Shown here: piece by piece, positions 48,906 through 61,572 of the stretch
How positions within the stretch are numbered: the first letter of the stretch is position 1
Layout: every line of letters starts with the position of its first letter
Assembly (NCBI RefSeq): GCF_014218705.1
Contig: NZ_JABBJF010000018.1
Coordinates: 33,287-97,286, forward strand
Origin: Kluyvera sichuanensis
GTDB lineage: Bacteria > Pseudomonadota > Gammaproteobacteria > Enterobacterales > Enterobacteriaceae
DNA length: 64,000 nt
Reading direction: 5' to 3'
Notes under the pieces: generated by a model
Database searches by the model: none
Told to the model about the DNA's origin: nothing
Seen by the model: the letters and a program-made list of their open reading frames with translations, nothing else
Made by a program: the position numbers and the translations under genes

Positions 48906-50522
48906 ATGCGCAACGGTATAACCCCGCAGGACCTCAAGGCTTATGGTATTAACGACGCACAGGATATCGTCTACAACCCCGATTACGATACATTGTATCA
49001 AGAAGAACTCGATCCTAACCTGGAAGGTTATGAGCGCGGTATCTTAACGAACCTGGGCGCAATTTCCGTCGATACCGGTATCTTTACCGGCCGTTCTCCA
49101 AAGGACAAATATATCGTTCGCGACGACACCACGCGCGACACGGTATGGTGGTCTGATAAGGGTAACGGCAAAAATGACAACAAACCGCTGTCGCCTGAAA
49201 TCTGGCAACATCTTAAAGGCCTGGTCTCCCAGCAGCTGTCCGGCAAGCGCCTGTTCATCATCGATGCCTACTGTGGCGCGAATGAAGACACCCGCCTGTC
49301 CGTCCGCTTTATTACTGAAGTCGCCTGGCAGGCGCACTTCGTGAAGAACATGTTTATCCGTCCAACCGATGAAGAGCTGAAGACCTTCAAGCCAGACTTT
49401 ATCGTGATGAACGGCGCAAAATGCACTAACCCACAGTGGAAAGAGCAGGGTCTCAACTCGGAAAACTTTGTCGCGTTTAACCTGACAGAGCGCATCCAGC
49501 TGATCGGCGGGACCTGGTACGGCGGCGAAATGAAAAAAGGGATGTTCTCTATCATGAACTACCTGCTGCCGCTGCAGGGAATCGCGTCCATGCACTGCTC
49601 GGCTAACGTCGGCGAAAAAGGTGACGTGGCGGTCTTCTTCGGCCTGTCCGGCACCGGTAAAACCACCCTCTCCACCGACCCGAAACGTCGCCTGATTGGC
49701 GATGACGAACACGGTTGGGACGACGACGGCGTGTTTAACTTTGAAGGCGGCTGCTACGCGAAGACCATCAAGCTCTCCGAAGCTGCAGAGCCTGATATCT
49801 ATCACGCGATTCGCCGCGATGCGCTGCTGGAAAACGTAGTCGTACTGGCTGATGGCACTATCGACTTCAACGACGGCTCCAAAACCGAGAATACCCGCGT
49901 CTCCTACCCGATTTACCACATCGACAATATCGTGAAGCCAGTGTCAAAAGCGGGCCATGCGACCAAGGTTATCTTCCTGACCGCCGATGCCTTCGGGGTT
50001 CTGCCGCCGGTATCTCGCCTCACCGCCGATCAGACGCAGTACCACTTCCTCTCTGGCTTCACCGCGAAGCTGGCGGGCACCGAGCGCGGCGTCACCGAAC
50101 CAACCCCAACCTTCTCAGCCTGCTTCGGCGCAGCCTTCCTGTCGCTGCACCCAACGCAGTACGCAGAAGTGCTGGTAAAACGCATGCAGGCCGCTGGCGC
50201 ACAGGCTTACCTGGTCAACACCGGCTGGAACGGCACCGGCAAACGTATCTCTATCCAGAATACGCGCGCGATTATCGATGCCATCCTTGACGGCTCGCTG
50301 GACAACGCAGAAACCTTCACCCTGCCAATGTTCGACCTGCAGATCCCAACCGAACTGCCGGGCGTAGACACCCACATCCTCGACCCGCGCAGCACCTACG
50401 GTTCGCCGGAGCAGTGGCAGGAAAAAGCGCAAGCGCTGGCGAAGCTGTTCATTGAGAACTTCGAGAAATACACCGATACCCCGGCAGGCGCCGCACTGGT
50501 GAGCGCAGGGCCGAAGCTGTAA
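48906..50522 (+). CDS. pckA: PckA, ATP-dependent phosphoenolpyruvate carboxykinase
   Basis: A 538-residue enzyme that converts oxaloacetate to phosphoenolpyruvate in gluconeogenesis. The kinase P-loop is [11 protein letters not shown] (about 248), followed by [10 protein letters not shown] for metal binding and [11 protein letters not shown]. The N-terminus is two residues shorter than the E. coli protein. The ATG follows ctaaggagcag. Confidence 0.98.
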   Translation: MRNGITPQDLKAYGINDAQDIVYNPDYDTLYQEELDPNLEGYERGILTNLGAISVDTGIFTGRSPKDKYIVRDDTTRDTVWWSDKGNGKNDNKPLSPEIWQHLKGLVSQQLSGKRLFIIDAYCGANEDTRLSVRFITEVAWQAHFVKNMFIRPTDEELKTFKPDFIVMNGAKCTNPQWKEQGLNSENFVAFNLTERIQLIGGTWYGGEMKKGMFSIMNYLLPLQGIASMHCSANVGEKGDVAVFFGLSGTGKTTLSTDPKRRLIGDDEHGWDDDGVFNFEGGCYAKTIKLSEAAEPDIYHAIRRDALLENVVVLADGTIDFNDGSKTENTRVSYPIYHIDNIVKPVSKAGHATKVIFLTADAFGVLPPVSRLTADQTQYHFLSGFTAKLAGTERGVTEPTPTFSACFGAAFLSLHPTQYAEVLVKRMQAAGAQAYLVNTGWNGTGKRISIQNTRAIIDAILDGSLDNAETFTLPMFDLQIPTELPGVDTHILDPRSTYGSPEQWQEKAQALAKLFIENFEKYTDTPAGAALVSAGPKL

Positions 50523-50539
50523 CGAGTAAATACCTGATC

Positions 50540-50573
50540 AAGCCCTTGCCCTTCGGGATAAGGGCTTTTTTTT
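50540..50573 (+). terminator. pckA terminator
   Basis: An 8-bp stem aagccctt / aagggctt with an inner gccc/gggat extension is followed by eight T, starting 18 bp after pckA. Confidence 0.92.
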
Positions 50574-50594
50574 ATCTAAACGCTTTTTAAGTGT

Positions 50595-50616
50595 ACCAAG
50601 TACACTTATACTTGGT
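50595..50616 (+). promoter_or_regulatory. Operator-like inverted repeat before the toxin-antitoxin remnant
   Basis: An 8-bp perfect inverted repeat, accaagta (50595-50602) and tacttggt (50609-50616), has a six-base spacer. It overlaps a second palindromic sequence gtgtaccaagtacac. The location just upstream of the gene pair suits autoregulation by the HTH antitoxin. Confidence 0.6.
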
Positions 50617-50643
50617 GAAAATATCATCTACGCAGGAAGCGTA

Positions 50644-50730
50644 ATGTTCACCTTCATCGAGCTACAGGGATTCAGTAAACGACGCCAGGTCCTACAGAAG
50701 CAGTTATCCAATGCGATGAGGCAACCATGA
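50644..50730 (+). pseudogene. Remnant of a HigB/RelE-like toxin gene
   Basis: A 28-codon frame, MFTFIELQGFSKRRQVL followed by QKQLSNAMRQP. The first 17 residues match the N-terminus usual for HigB/NadS-linked RelE-family toxins, whose full length is about 100-120 residues. The last part resembles a toxin C-terminal helix. The middle, which would hold the RNase core, is missing, so an in-frame deletion is likely. The stop still overlaps the antitoxin start (ATGA). Confidence 0.65.
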
Positions 50731-51023
50731 AAGATGAATTATTTGCCGATCTGCTGGCCAGTGCAGAAGAGATGGTACGCATTGAAAAAGGCGATGAGAC
50801 GCCAAAACCTGAGCGCGTCCATACCTTCAGCGAGATCGATGTAAAAGCCATTCGCGAAGCCACCGGGCTCCGCCAGCAAGATTTTGCCATCGCCGTCGGC
50901 GTGAGCCACGACCTGGTAAAAAGTTGGGAGACAAAACGTCGACAGCCAACGGGGGCACCAAGAAAACTCCTGCTGCTGATTCAGGCCAACCCATTTATCA
51001 TTAAGCAGTTGATAGCCATTTAG
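50727..51023 (+). CDS. XRE-family antitoxin, HigA/NadS-like
   Basis: A 98-residue protein beginning MKDELFADLLASAEEMVRIE, with a Cro/C1-type helix-turn-helix at about 42-90 (IREATGLRQQDFAIAVGVSH). This is the architecture of NadS/HigA antitoxins that follow their toxin. The reading frame is intact although the toxin is cut down. It may still repress its own promoter. It has no counterpart between pckA and envZ in K-12. Confidence 0.82.
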   Translation: MKDELFADLLASAEEMVRIEKGDETPKPERVHTFSEIDVKAIREATGLRQQDFAIAVGVSHDLVKSWETKRRQPTGAPRKLLLLIQANPFIIKQLIAI

Positions 51024-51036
51024 CACGCCCGTACAA

Positions 51037-51066
51037 GTAGCCCGGCCAAGCGAAGCGCCGCCGGGA
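51037..51066. repeat. Single REP unit downstream of the antitoxin gene
   Basis: The sequence gtagcccggccaagcgaagc followed by gccgccggga is one REP unit of the type seen at 46785-46815, between convergent genes. Confidence 0.8.
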
Positions 51067-51088
51067 CAGCACACTGCACCACACAAAC

Positions 51089-51121
51089 AAAAACCGCCGG
51101 GGTTTCCCCCAGCGGTTTTTT

Positions 51122-51123
<2 letters not shown>
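51089..51123. terminator. Terminator at the end of ompR-envZ
   Basis: The stem ccgccgggg / cccccagcgg with a ttt loop has a T-run on the plus strand and ttttt on the minus strand. It overlaps the envZ stop codon and also ends transcription from the antitoxin side. Confidence 0.85.
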
Positions 51124-53190
<2,067 letters not shown>

Positions 53191-53420
53191 TGTTTTTACT
53201 CCCAAAGGTTCGCAACAATTATTCAGCATGTATTCTCAAAAAAGCCTGCGCTTGCGACCAGCTAAATCTGGTATAAATTCCAGGCTAAATTGTTACAAAG
53301 CATATTTAACAGCGAGTTAAGTATACAATGAATCTTAATACACATTATTTATTCTGTCGGCATACTCACGTAATACGTATTGTGCGTATTCTTTCCTCGG
53401 TAGCCAGGTAAGCACGGAAC

Positions 53421-53894
53421 ATGAAAACACAGTTGATCACCCGTGAAGGGTACGAAAAGCTCAAAAAAGAGATGGATTATCTCTGGCGCGAAGAGCGCCC
53501 GGAGGTCACAAAGAAGGTGACCTGGGCCGCAAGCCTTGGCGATCGCAGTGAAAACGCTGACTACCAGTATAATAAAAAACGCTTAAGGGAGATTGACCGC
53601 CGCGTTCGTTATTTGACCAAGTGTCTTGAGAATCTGCGTATTGTCGATTACTCCCCGCAGCAGGAAGGCAAAGTCTTTTTCGGCGCCTGGGTTGAGATAG
53701 AAAACGACGACGGCGAAACCAAGCGTTTTCGTATTGTCGGCTACGATGAGATTTTTGGTCGCAAGGACTATATCTCCATCGACTCGCCGATGGCCCGCGC
53801 GCTGCTGAAGAAAGAGGTCGGCGATCTGGCGGTGGTCAACACCCCGGCCGGCGAAGCCAGCTGGTACGTTAACGAGATCGAATACGTAAAATAA
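53421..53894 (+). CDS. greB: GreB, transcript cleavage factor
   Basis: A 157-residue GreA/GreB protein. An N-terminal coiled coil with the conserved tip acidic residues in GDRSENADYQYNKKRLREID is followed by an FKBP-like C-terminal domain. It enters the secondary channel of backtracked RNA polymerase and stimulates RNA cleavage. Confidence 0.97.
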   Translation: MKTQLITREGYEKLKKEMDYLWREERPEVTKKVTWAASLGDRSENADYQYNKKRLREIDRRVRYLTKCLENLRIVDYSPQQEGKVFFGAWVEIENDDGETKRFRIVGYDEIFGRKDYISIDSPMARALLKKEVGDLAVVNTPAGEASWYVNEIEYVK

Positions 53895-53922
53895 GGCCGG
53901 AACAATCCGAAGCCCCCGCTGA

Positions 53923-53944
53923 TGACTGGCATTTTTGCCAGTCA
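53923..53944 (+). terminator. Hairpin after greB
   Basis: An 8-bp stem, tgactggc and gccagtca, has an attttt loop, 28 bp after greB. It lacks a T-run, so it may be a weak terminator. Confidence 0.4.
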
Positions 53945-53993
53945 ATCCGTATAACTGTCCCCTGATTTTATGACCTAACAGTGAAACCAAGCC

Positions 53994-56330
53994 ATGATGA
54001 ATGATTCGCTCTGCCGCATTATTGCGGGTGAACTTCAGGCCAGAGCCGAACAGGTGGAAGCCGCCGTTCGCCTGCTTGATGAAGGGAACACCGTGCCGTT
54101 TATTGCACGTTATCGTAAGGAAATCACCGGCGGACTGGATGATACGCAGCTGCGTAATCTGGAAACCCGCCTCGGGTATTTGCGTGAGCTGGAAGACCGC
54201 CGTCAGGTCATTCTGAAATCCATCGGTGAGCAGGGTAAGCTGACCGAATCGCTGGAAAAAGCCATCAACGGCACGCTCAACAAAACCGAGCTGGAAGACC
54301 TCTACTTACCGTACAAACAGAAGCGCCGCACCCGCGGGCAGATTGCCATTGAAGCGGGCCTTGAGCCGCTGGCCGACCTGCTGTGGAGCGAGCCGTCTCA
54401 CGACCCGGAAACCGAAGCCGCCAAATTTATCGATGCCGATAAGGGTGTAGCGGATACCAAAGCCGCCCTCGACGGTGCGCGCTATATCCTGATGGAGCGC
54501 TTCGCGGAAGACGCCGGCCTGCTGGCAAAAGTGCGTGACTACCTGTGGAAGAACGCCCACCTGGTCGCCAAAGTGGTCAGCGGTAAAGAAGAGGAAGGCG
54601 CAAAATTCCGCGACTACTTCGACCATCACGAACCGATTTCAACCACCCCTTCCCACCGCGCGCTGGCGATGTTCCGCGGGCGCAACGAAGGCGTGCTGCA
54701 ACTCTCCCTCAACGCCGACCCACAGTTCGACGAGCCGCCGAAAGAGAGCTACTGCGAACAAATTATTATCGACCACCTTGGTCTGCGCCTGAACAACGCC
54801 CCGGCGGACAGCTGGCGTAAAGGCGTGGTCAGTTGGACCTGGCGCATCAAGGTGCTGATGCACCTTGAAACCGAGCTGATGGGCACCGTGCGCGAACGCG
54901 CGGAAGATGAAGCGATCAACGTCTTCGCCCGTAACCTGCACGACCTGCTGATGGCGGCACCGGCTGGCCTGCGCGCCACCATGGGTCTCGACCCGGGCCT
55001 GCGTACCGGCGTAAAAGTGGCGGTGGTTGACGGCACCGGCAAGCTGGTCGCCACCGACACTATTTATCCGCACACAGGCCAGGCGGCGAAAGCGGCGGTT
55101 GCCGTTGCCGCGCTGTGCGAAAAACACAACGTGGAGCTGGTGGCTATCGGTAACGGGACGGCATCTCGTGAAACCGAGCGCTTCTTCCTCGACGTGCAGC
55201 AACAGTTCCCGAAAGTCACCGCGCAGAAGGTGATCGTCAGCGAAGCGGGTGCTTCCGTCTATTCCGCCTCCGAGCTGGCAGCGCTGGAGTTCCCGGACCT
55301 CGACGTTTCCCTGCGCGGCGCGGTCTCTATCGCCCGTCGCCTACAGGATCCGCTGGCAGAGCTGGTGAAAATCGACCCGAAATCCATCGGGGTTGGCCAG
55401 TATCAGCACGACGTCAGCCAGACTCAGCTAGCACGCAAGCTGGATGCAGTGGTGGAAGACTGCGTAAACGCCGTCGGCGTAGACCTGAACACCGCCTCCG
55501 TGCCGCTGCTGACCCGCGTAGCGGGCCTGACGCGCATGATGGCGCAGAACATCGTCGCCTGGCGCGATGAGAACGGTCAGTTCCAGAACCGCCAGCAATT
55601 GCTGAAGGTGAGCCGTCTGGGACCGAAAGCGTTTGAGCAGTGCGCGGGCTTCTTACGTATTAACCACGGCGATAACCCGCTGGATGCTTCAACCGTTCAC
55701 CCGGAAGCGTATCCGGTGGTCGAACGCATTCTGGCTGCCACGCAGCAGGCGCTGAAGGATTTAATGGGCAACAGTAATGAGCTCAGAAACCTGAAAGCCT
55801 CTGAGTTCACCGACGATCGTTTTGGTGTGCCCACCGTTACCGACATCATCAAAGAGCTGGAAAAACCAGGCCGCGACCCGCGCCCTGAGTTTAAAACCGC
55901 GAAATTCGCCGACGGTGTAGAAACCATGAACGACCTGCTGCCGGGGATGGTCCTCGAAGGCGCCGTCACCAACGTCACCAACTTTGGCGCATTTGTTGAT
56001 ATTGGCGTGCATCAGGACGGCCTGGTTCACATCTCTTCGCTGGCGGATAAGTTCGTCGAAGACCCACATACCGTGGTGAAAGCGGGCGATATCGTCAAAG
56101 TGAAGGTGCTGGAAGTGGATCTGCAGCGTAAGCGCATCGCGCTGACCATGCGTCTTGACGAGCAGCCAGGTGAAACCAACGCCCGTCGCGGCAGTGGCGG
56201 TAACGATCGCAGCCAGGGCAACAACCGCCCGGCCGCGAAAGCCGCAAAACCGCGCGGGCGTGAAGCACAACCAGCAGGCAACAGCGCCATGATGGACGCG
56301 CTGGCAGCCGCCATGGGTAAAAAACGCTAA
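53994..56330 (+). CDS. yhgF: YhgF (Tex), RNA-binding transcription accessory protein
   Basis: A 778-residue Tex-family protein: N-terminal helical domain, YqgF/RNase H-like domain (about 325-450, [18 protein letters not shown]), helix-hairpin-helix repeats (about 500-570) and an S1 RNA-binding domain (about 650-720, [20 protein letters not shown]). The tail is Arg/Gly/Asn/Ala-rich and ends [13 protein letters not shown]. It contributes to transcription and translation quality control; the exact role is unsettled. The start may be either of two adjacent ATGs. Confidence 0.95.
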   Translation: MMNDSLCRIIAGELQARAEQVEAAVRLLDEGNTVPFIARYRKEITGGLDDTQLRNLETRLGYLRELEDRRQVILKSIGEQGKLTESLEKAINGTLNKTELEDLYLPYKQKRRTRGQIAIEAGLEPLADLLWSEPSHDPETEAAKFIDADKGVADTKAALDGARYILMERFAEDAGLLAKVRDYLWKNAHLVAKVVSGKEEEGAKFRDYFDHHEPISTTPSHRALAMFRGRNEGVLQLSLNADPQFDEPPKESYCEQIIIDHLGLRLNNAPADSWRKGVVSWTWRIKVLMHLETELMGTVRERAEDEAINVFARNLHDLLMAAPAGLRATMGLDPGLRTGVKVAVVDGTGKLVATDTIYPHTGQAAKAAVAVAALCEKHNVELVAIGNGTASRETERFFLDVQQQFPKVTAQKVIVSEAGASVYSASELAALEFPDLDVSLRGAVSIARRLQDPLAELVKIDPKSIGVGQYQHDVSQTQLARKLDAVVEDCVNAVGVDLNTASVPLLTRVAGLTRMMAQNIVAWRDENGQFQNRQQLLKVSRLGPKAFEQCAGFLRINHGDNPLDASTVHPEAYPVVERILAATQQALKDLMGNSNELRNLKASEFTDDRFGVPTVTDIIKELEKPGRDPRPEFKTAKFADGVETMNDLLPGMVLEGAVTNVTNFGAFVDIGVHQDGLVHISSLADKFVEDPHTVVKAGDIVKVKVLEVDLQRKRIALTMRLDEQPGETNARRGSGGNDRSQGNNRPAAKAAKPRGREAQPAGNSAMMDALAAAMGKKR

Positions 56331-56340
56331 ATAGTAACAA

Positions 56341-56421
56341 GTAGCCCGGCCGAGCGCAGCGACGCCGGGAAAGGCTCCAGAGCCTCCCCGGGGTCGGCGT
56401 TAAACGCCTCGCCCGGGCTAC
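56341..56421. repeat. REP/BIME element between yhgF and feoA
   Basis: The ends gtagcccggc and gcccgggctac flank a second inverted pair, gacgccggg and ccccggggtcggcgt. The remaining sequence to feoA (56422-56768) is AT-rich promoter DNA. Confidence 0.85.
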
Positions 56422-56572
56422 CGCTTATTTGACAGACCTCAGCCATTATTATCTTCCTATCAGCTTTTAATAATAAGCGTCATCATGTTTTATTTTATTA
56501 ACCAATGAAACTTTAATTAAACATTAAGTGAAGAAAATAATATTTAATTCATTTACGGCTACAATGAGTTGC

Positions 56573-56586
56573 TTGCGTCATATCAA
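56573..56586 (+). promoter_or_regulatory. FNR-like site upstream of feoA
   Basis: The sequence ttgcg-tcat-atcaa matches the FNR consensus TTGAT-N4-ATCAA at eight of ten positions. E. coli feo is FNR-activated. It is about 190 bp before feoA. Confidence 0.6.
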
Positions 56587-56648
56587 AAAAAGTGCAAATT
56601 CCGCTCGAAATTCCTGCCGATCGCATAATATGTATTGATGATAAAAAC

Positions 56649-56671
56649 CATTCTCATTATCATCATTTTCA
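56649..56671 (+). promoter_or_regulatory. Fur-box-like sequence upstream of feoA
   Basis: The AT-rich sequence read on the minus strand contains gatgataatgagaatgg, a reasonable match to the repeated GATAAT hexamers of Fur boxes. Ferric uptake regulator control of feo is well established. Confidence 0.65.
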
Positions 56672-56675
56672 GTAG

Positions 56676-56996
<321 letters not shown>

Positions 56997-57024
56997 CCCC
57001 AGCCCGGTACTAAGAGTCTGAAAT

Positions 57025-59343
57025 ATGAAAAAATTAACCATCGGTTTAATTGGTAATCCTAATTCCGGCAAAACAACCTTATTCAACCAGCTCACCGGCG
57101 CGCGCCAGCGCGTAGGCAACTGGGCCGGGGTAACGGTAGAGCGCAAAGAAGGCGCGTTCGTCACCACCGACCATCAGGTCACCCTCGTCGACCTGCCGGG
57201 TACCTACTCGCTGACCACCATCTCCTCGCAAACCTCGCTGGATGAGCAGATTGCCTGCCACTATATTCTGAGCGGTGATGCCGACCTGCTGATTAACGTG
57301 GTCGACGCCTCCAACCTCGAACGTAACCTCTACCTGACGCTGCAGCTGCTCGAGCTGGGCATTCCGTGCGTGGTCGCGCTGAACATGCTCGATATTGCCG
57401 AGAAACAGCAAATCCGTATCGACGTGGATGCGCTCTCTGCGCGCCTCGGCTGCCCGGTTGTGCCGCTGGTCTCCACCCGTGCTCGCGGAATTGAAGCACT
57501 GAAAATGGCGATTGACCGCCATCAGGGCAACCAGCCAATTGAGCTGGTTCACTATCCACAGCCGCTGCTGCGCGAAGCCGATAACCTGGCAAAAGAGATG
57601 GCGCAGGAGATCCCTGAACGTCAGCGCCGCTGGCTGGGCATGCAGATGCTGGAAGGCGATATCTATAGCCGCGCCTATGCCGGCGATGCCGCGCACAAGC
57701 TGGACGTCTCCCTGGCGCATCTGAGCGAAGAGATGGACGACCCGGCGCTGCATATCGCCGACGCCCGCTATCAGAGCATTGCCGCCATTTGCGACGCCGT
57801 CAGTAACACCCTGACCGCCGAGCCAAGCCGCTTCACCGCCGCGCTGGACAAAATTGTCCTCAACCGCGTGCTGGGCTTACCGATTTTCCTGTTCGTCATG
57901 TACCTGATGTTCTTGCTGGCTATCAACATCGGTGGCGCACTGCAGCCGATCTTTGACGGCGGCTCCGTTGCTATCTTTATCCACGGCATTCAGTGGATTG
58001 GCTACCAGTTGCACTTCCCGGACTGGCTGACGGTCTTCCTGGCGCAGGGTATCGGCGGTGGTATCAACACCGTACTGCCGCTAGTGCCGCAAATCGGCAT
58101 GATGTACCTGTTCCTCTCCTTCCTTGAGGACTCCGGGTACATGGCGCGTGCGGCATTCGTGATGGACCGCCTGATGCAGTCTCTGGGTCTGCCGGGTAAA
58201 TCCTTTGTACCGCTGATCGTCGGCTTCGGCTGTAACGTGCCGTCGGTCATGGGCGCACGTACCCTGGATGCACCGCGTGAACGTCTGATGACCATTATGA
58301 TGGCACCGTTTATGTCCTGCGGGGCGCGTCTGGCTATCTTCGCCGTCTTCGCCGCTGCCTTCTTCGGCCAGGGCGGCGCGCTGGTGGTCTTCTCCCTGTA
58401 CGTGCTGGGGATCGTTATCGCCATCCTGACCGGCCTGATGCTCAAATACACCATTATGCGCGGTGAAGCATCGCCGTTCGTGATGGAACTGCCGGTGTAC
58501 CACGTACCGCATATTAAGAGCCTGATTATCCAGACCTGGCAGCGCCTGAAAGGTTTCGTGCTGCGCGCGGGTAAAGTTATCGTTATCGTCAGTATCTTCC
58601 TGAGCGCGCTGAACAGCTTCTCGTTCAGCGGCAAAATCGTCGATAACATCAACGACTCCGCGCTGGCCTCCGTCAGCCGCGCCATTACGCCGGTGTTTAA
58701 ACCGATTGGCGTCCATGACGATAACTGGCAGGCCACCGTGGGTCTGTTTACCGGCGCGATGGCAAAAGAAGTGGTGGTCGGTACACTGAACACCCTCTAC
58801 ACCGCCGAAAACATTCAGAATGAAGAGTTCAACCCACAGGAGTTCAACCTCGGTGAAGAACTGCTGGCAGCGGCTGATGAAACCTGGCAGGGGCTGAAAG
58901 ACACCTTTAGCCTGAGCGTACTGGCCAACCCAATCGAAGCCAGCAAGGGCGACGGCGAGATGGAAACCGGGGCGATGGGCGTGATGAGCAGCAAGTTCGG
59001 CAGCGCGGCAGCAGCCTACAGCTACCTGATTTTCGTTCTGCTCTACATTCCATGCATTTCGGTGATGGGGGCGATTGCCCGTGAGTCGAGCCGCGGCTGG
59101 ATGTCCTTCTCTATTCTGTGGGGTCTGAACATCGCCTACTCGCTCTCGACGCTGTACTACCAGACGGTGAGCTTCAGCCAGCACCCACGCTACAGCCTGG
59201 TGTGCATCCTGGCGGTGATTCTGTTCAACGTGGTGGTGATTGGCCTGCTGCGCCGTGCCCGTAGCCGGGTGGACGTCTCACTGCTGGCGACGCGTAAAAC
59301 GCCAACCTCATGCTGCTCTAGCCCAGCGGGCGATTGTCACTAG
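57025..59343 (+). CDS. feoB: FeoB, ferrous iron transporter
   Basis: A 772-residue protein. The N-terminal G domain has [16 protein letters not shown] (10-25), VDLPGTYSL and NMLD, followed by the GDI-like helical domain and a C-terminal region of membrane helices with two gate motifs (NVPSVMG; GCN and SCGARL cysteines). It imports Fe2+ under low-oxygen conditions. The stop lies 8 bp before the feoC start. Confidence 0.98.
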   Translation: MKKLTIGLIGNPNSGKTTLFNQLTGARQRVGNWAGVTVERKEGAFVTTDHQVTLVDLPGTYSLTTISSQTSLDEQIACHYILSGDADLLINVVDASNLERNLYLTLQLLELGIPCVVALNMLDIAEKQQIRIDVDALSARLGCPVVPLVSTRARGIEALKMAIDRHQGNQPIELVHYPQPLLREADNLAKEMAQEIPERQRRWLGMQMLEGDIYSRAYAGDAAHKLDVSLAHLSEEMDDPALHIADARYQSIAAICDAVSNTLTAEPSRFTAALDKIVLNRVLGLPIFLFVMYLMFLLAINIGGALQPIFDGGSVAIFIHGIQWIGYQLHFPDWLTVFLAQGIGGGINTVLPLVPQIGMMYLFLSFLEDSGYMARAAFVMDRLMQSLGLPGKSFVPLIVGFGCNVPSVMGARTLDAPRERLMTIMMAPFMSCGARLAIFAVFAAAFFGQGGALVVFSLYVLGIVIAILTGLMLKYTIMRGEASPFVMELPVYHVPHIKSLIIQTWQRLKGFVLRAGKVIVIVSIFLSALNSFSFSGKIVDNINDSALASVSRAITPVFKPIGVHDDNWQATVGLFTGAMAKEVVVGTLNTLYTAENIQNEEFNPQEFNLGEELLAAADETWQGLKDTFSLSVLANPIEASKGDGEMETGAMGVMSSKFGSAAAAYSYLIFVLLYIPCISVMGAIARESSRGWMSFSILWGLNIAYSLSTLYYQTVSFSQHPRYSLVCILAVILFNVVVIGLLRRARSRVDVSLLATRKTPTSCCSSPAGDCH

Positions 59344-59351
59344 GAGTCATC

Positions 59352-59588
59352 ATGGCATCATTGATTGAAGTACGCGATATGCTGGCACTGCAGGGACGTA
59401 TGGAAGCCTCACAGCTCAGTGCCCAACTGCACACGCCGCAGGCGATGATCGATGCCATGCTGAGCCGTCTGGAAGCCATGGGGAAAGTCATGAAGATTGA
59501 CGAAGAACCAGATGGGTGTCTGACCGGCAGCTGCAAAAGCTGCCCGGAAGGGAAAGCCTGCTTACGTCAGTGGTGGGCGCTACGCTAA
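59352..59588 (+). CDS. feoC: FeoC, small regulator or assembly protein of the Feo system
   Basis: A 78-residue winged-helix protein ([20 protein letters not shown]). Four cysteines in [15 protein letters not shown] form the iron-sulfur binding cluster. In Klebsiella pneumoniae FeoC binds an oxygen-sensitive Fe-S cluster and protects FeoB from FtsH. The start at 59352 is set by taggagtc upstream. Confidence 0.95.
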   Translation: MASLIEVRDMLALQGRMEASQLSAQLHTPQAMIDAMLSRLEAMGKVMKIDEEPDGCLTGSCKSCPEGKACLRQWWALR

Positions 59589-59593
59589 AACGT

Positions 59594-59622
59594 ATTCCCG
59601 GCGTTAACGCAACGCCGGGAAT
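59594..59622. terminator. Hairpin between feoC and the DUF1471 gene
   Basis: A 12-bp perfect stem, attcccggcgtt and aacgccgggaat, has a five-base loop. It lies between two convergent genes, without a T-run, and is similar to half of a REP unit. Confidence 0.65.
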
Positions 59623-59639
59623 AACATGTTCGACCCTAC

Positions 59640-59909
59640 TTACTTATAGACGTCCGCGTTACCGTGAACGTTTTTCTCGTTTTTCTGACCCGCGATAATC
59701 ACGTAGTACTTGCCGCCCAGCTCATCCGCTTTTTTCGACAGATCGTGCTTCGCGTCCATCGGCGACGTCGTTTTTGACGTGGTGATGTTGCCAATTTTAG
59801 TCAGCTTCATCTTCGCAACGTCTTCTTTAGTAATTTCCTTGGCGGCAAATGCGCCAAATGACAGAGAACCAATAACCAGAGATGCAACAATACCTGTAAC
59901 AAGTTTCAT
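59640..59909 (-). CDS. Small secreted DUF1471 (YdgH/BhsA/McbA) family protein
   Basis: An 89-residue protein with signal peptide MKLVTGIVASLVIGSLSFGA (cleavage near FAA-K, residues 21-24). The mature part has the family pattern KIGNITTS..., DLSKKADELGGKYYVIIAG and HGNADVYK at the end. Members are periplasmic and often induced by stress or biofilm conditions. I cannot assign a name. In K-12 this location carries rpnA (yhgA) instead. Confidence 0.85.
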   Translation of the reverse strand: MKLVTGIVASLVIGSLSFGAFAAKEITKEDVAKMKLTKIGNITTSKTTSPMDAKHDLSKKADELGGKYYVIIAGQKNEKNVHGNADVYK

Positions 59910-59944
59910 AGGCCTACACTCCATTCAGTTATTTTTGTAGGTAA

Positions 59945-59973
59945 CGGTGGCTTACTGAAATAGTCAGCCACCG
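59945..59973 (-). promoter_or_regulatory. Hairpin between bioH and the DUF1471 gene
   Basis: The stem cggtggct / agccaccg is read on the minus strand after bioH and 36 bp before the DUF1471 ATG. No T-run follows directly. It could end the bioH transcript or form a leader hairpin. Confidence 0.4.
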
Positions 59974-60030
59974 CAACAAGTTAAGTATTGCTACAAATTT
60001 GCCATTTACCACGTCAGGTAAAAAATTATT

Positions 60031-60801
60031 TTAAAGCTGCTTTTTTAACGCAATCAACGACTCGCAAAATGCCTGTGGATGCGAAATAAACGGCGCATGG
60101 GCCGCCTTATCAAACACCAGCGATTCACTCTGCGGCCACTGGGCATCCAGCAGCGGCACAATCTTGCGCGGGACTAACCCATCAAGCCGACCGTAAAGGC
60201 GCAGGAACGGCACCGTCAGCGCGGTGAGTGACTGGCGCAGGTCAGCGGTTTTGAGGATCTCCAGGCCGCCGTTCAGCACCTCAGAAGAGGGCATTGGCAG
60301 GGACAGCACCGTCTGTTTCAGCGCGCGCGCATCCTGACGGGCGCTTTCGGTACCCAGCGTTTGCAGCGCCAGGAAACGCTCAACGGTGCGCTGGAAATCT
60401 TCGCTAAGCTGCTGCTGGAACCCACTGAGCACCTCAGGCTTAATGCCGGGCCACGCGTCATGCGCGCTAAAGCAAGGGGACGATGCGATGGTGACCAACG
60501 CCTCGACGCGTTCCGGGTGGCGTAATGCCACTTCGCTTGCCACCAGCCCCCCAAGACTCCAGCCAAGCCAGATAGCGTTAACCGGCGCTTTTTCCAGCAC
60601 ATGTTCGGCCATCTCTTCCAGCGAAAGCGCACCAAACCCACCGCTGCGGCCATAGCCCGGCAGGTCGACCAGATGCAGCGTAAAATGCGCGCCTAATTCC
60701 GGCGTAATGCAATCCCAGACCTGAGCATTCAGCCCCCATCCGTGCAGCAGCACAAGATGACAATCTCCTTCGCCCGTGGTTTGCCACCAGATGTCGTTCA
60801 T
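60031..60801 (-). CDS. bioH: BioH, pimeloyl-ACP methyl ester carboxylesterase
   Basis: A 256-residue alpha/beta hydrolase. The nucleophile Ser82 is in [10 protein letters not shown], the Asp is in YGRLDGLVP (about 207) and the His in [11 protein letters not shown] (about 235). It hydrolyses the methyl ester of pimeloyl-ACP to end pimelate synthesis for biotin. It is divergent from gntX. Confidence 0.97.
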   Translation of the reverse strand: MNDIWWQTTGEGDCHLVLLHGWGLNAQVWDCITPELGAHFTLHLVDLPGYGRSGGFGALSLEEMAEHVLEKAPVNAIWLGWSLGGLVASEVALRHPERVEALVTIASSPCFSAHDAWPGIKPEVLSGFQQQLSEDFQRTVERFLALQTLGTESARQDARALKQTVLSLPMPSSEVLNGGLEILKTADLRQSLTALTVPFLRLYGRLDGLVPRKIVPLLDAQWPQSESLVFDKAAHAPFISHPQAFCESLIALKKQL

Positions 60802-60839
60802 CAGCTATTGTTCTCGTTTTATTGGTTCAAGGAGGGATT

Positions 60840-61514
60840 ATGCTAACAGTCCACGGCTCGTGCTGGCTATGCAAAATGCCGCTAGCGCTACCCGCGTGGG
60901 GCATCTGCTCGCGCTGCACCCACGCGGTAGAAAGCGAGATTTGTCGCTGCCCGCAATGCGGTTTACCTTCGGGGAGCACCCATGCACCGTGCGGGCGCTG
61001 CCTACAAAAACCGCCGCCCTGGCAGCGTCTGGTGACCGTAAACGACTATCAACCACCGCTCAGTACGTTGATTCACCACTTCAAGTTCAGCGGCCAGGCA
61101 GAGCTAGCCCCCGCGCTGGCGCGCCTGCTGCTGTTAGCCGTGCGGCGTAGCGGTACGTGGCCCATGCCGCAGCAGCTTATCAGCGTCCCCTTGTGGCAGC
61201 GCCGTCACTGGCGGCGCGGGTATAACCAGAGCGAGCTGTTGTGCCGGGCGCTGGCGAAATGGCTGCCCTGCGAATTTACCCCACGGGCGATCGTCCGCAT
61301 ACGCCCCACCGCCACCCAACACCAGCTCAGCGCCAGGCTGCGCAAACAGAACCTGAAAAATGCGTTCCAGCTTGAATTACCGGTGCAGGGTCGCCATATG
61401 GTTATTGTGGATGATGTGGTCACCACCGGCAGCACCGTTGCCGAGATTTCCCGGCTTCTTTTGCGAAATGGCGCGGCGAGCGTTCAGGTATGGTGTCTGT
61501 GTCGCACCTTGTAG
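60840..61514 (+). CDS. gntX: GntX, ComF-family phosphoribosyltransferase-like protein
   Basis: A 224-residue ComFC-like protein. The N-terminal zinc-finger-like region has CxxC pairs (CWLCKM, CSRC, CPQCG, CGRC), and the C-terminal PRTase motif is VDDVVTTGSTVAE. Relatives take part in DNA uptake; an effect on gluconate transport gave the name. The start at 60840 matches the family; a start 18 bp upstream is discarded. Confidence 0.92.
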   Translation: MLTVHGSCWLCKMPLALPAWGICSRCTHAVESEICRCPQCGLPSGSTHAPCGRCLQKPPPWQRLVTVNDYQPPLSTLIHHFKFSGQAELAPALARLLLLAVRRSGTWPMPQQLISVPLWQRRHWRRGYNQSELLCRALAKWLPCEFTPRAIVRIRPTATQHQLSARLRKQNLKNAFQLELPVQGRHMVIVDDVVTTGSTVAEISRLLLRNGAASVQVWCLCRTL

Positions 61515-61535
61515 ACCCCCAGCGATGGGCGTATT

Positions 61536-61560
61536 ATAACCAACTAAAGTAGTCAACTAT
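61536..61560 (+). promoter_or_regulatory. IscR type 1 binding site upstream of nfuA
   Basis: A 25-bp imperfect palindrome (ATAACCAACT at the left, AGTCAACTAT at the right) agrees with the IscR type 1 consensus ATASYYGACTRWWWYAGTC... at 22 of 25 positions by my alignment. It ends 12 bp before the nfuA start and would overlap the promoter, so [2Fe-2S]-IscR would repress. E. coli nfuA is known to be IscR-repressed. Confidence 0.82.
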
Positions 61561-61572
61561 TAGGTCAAAGCT

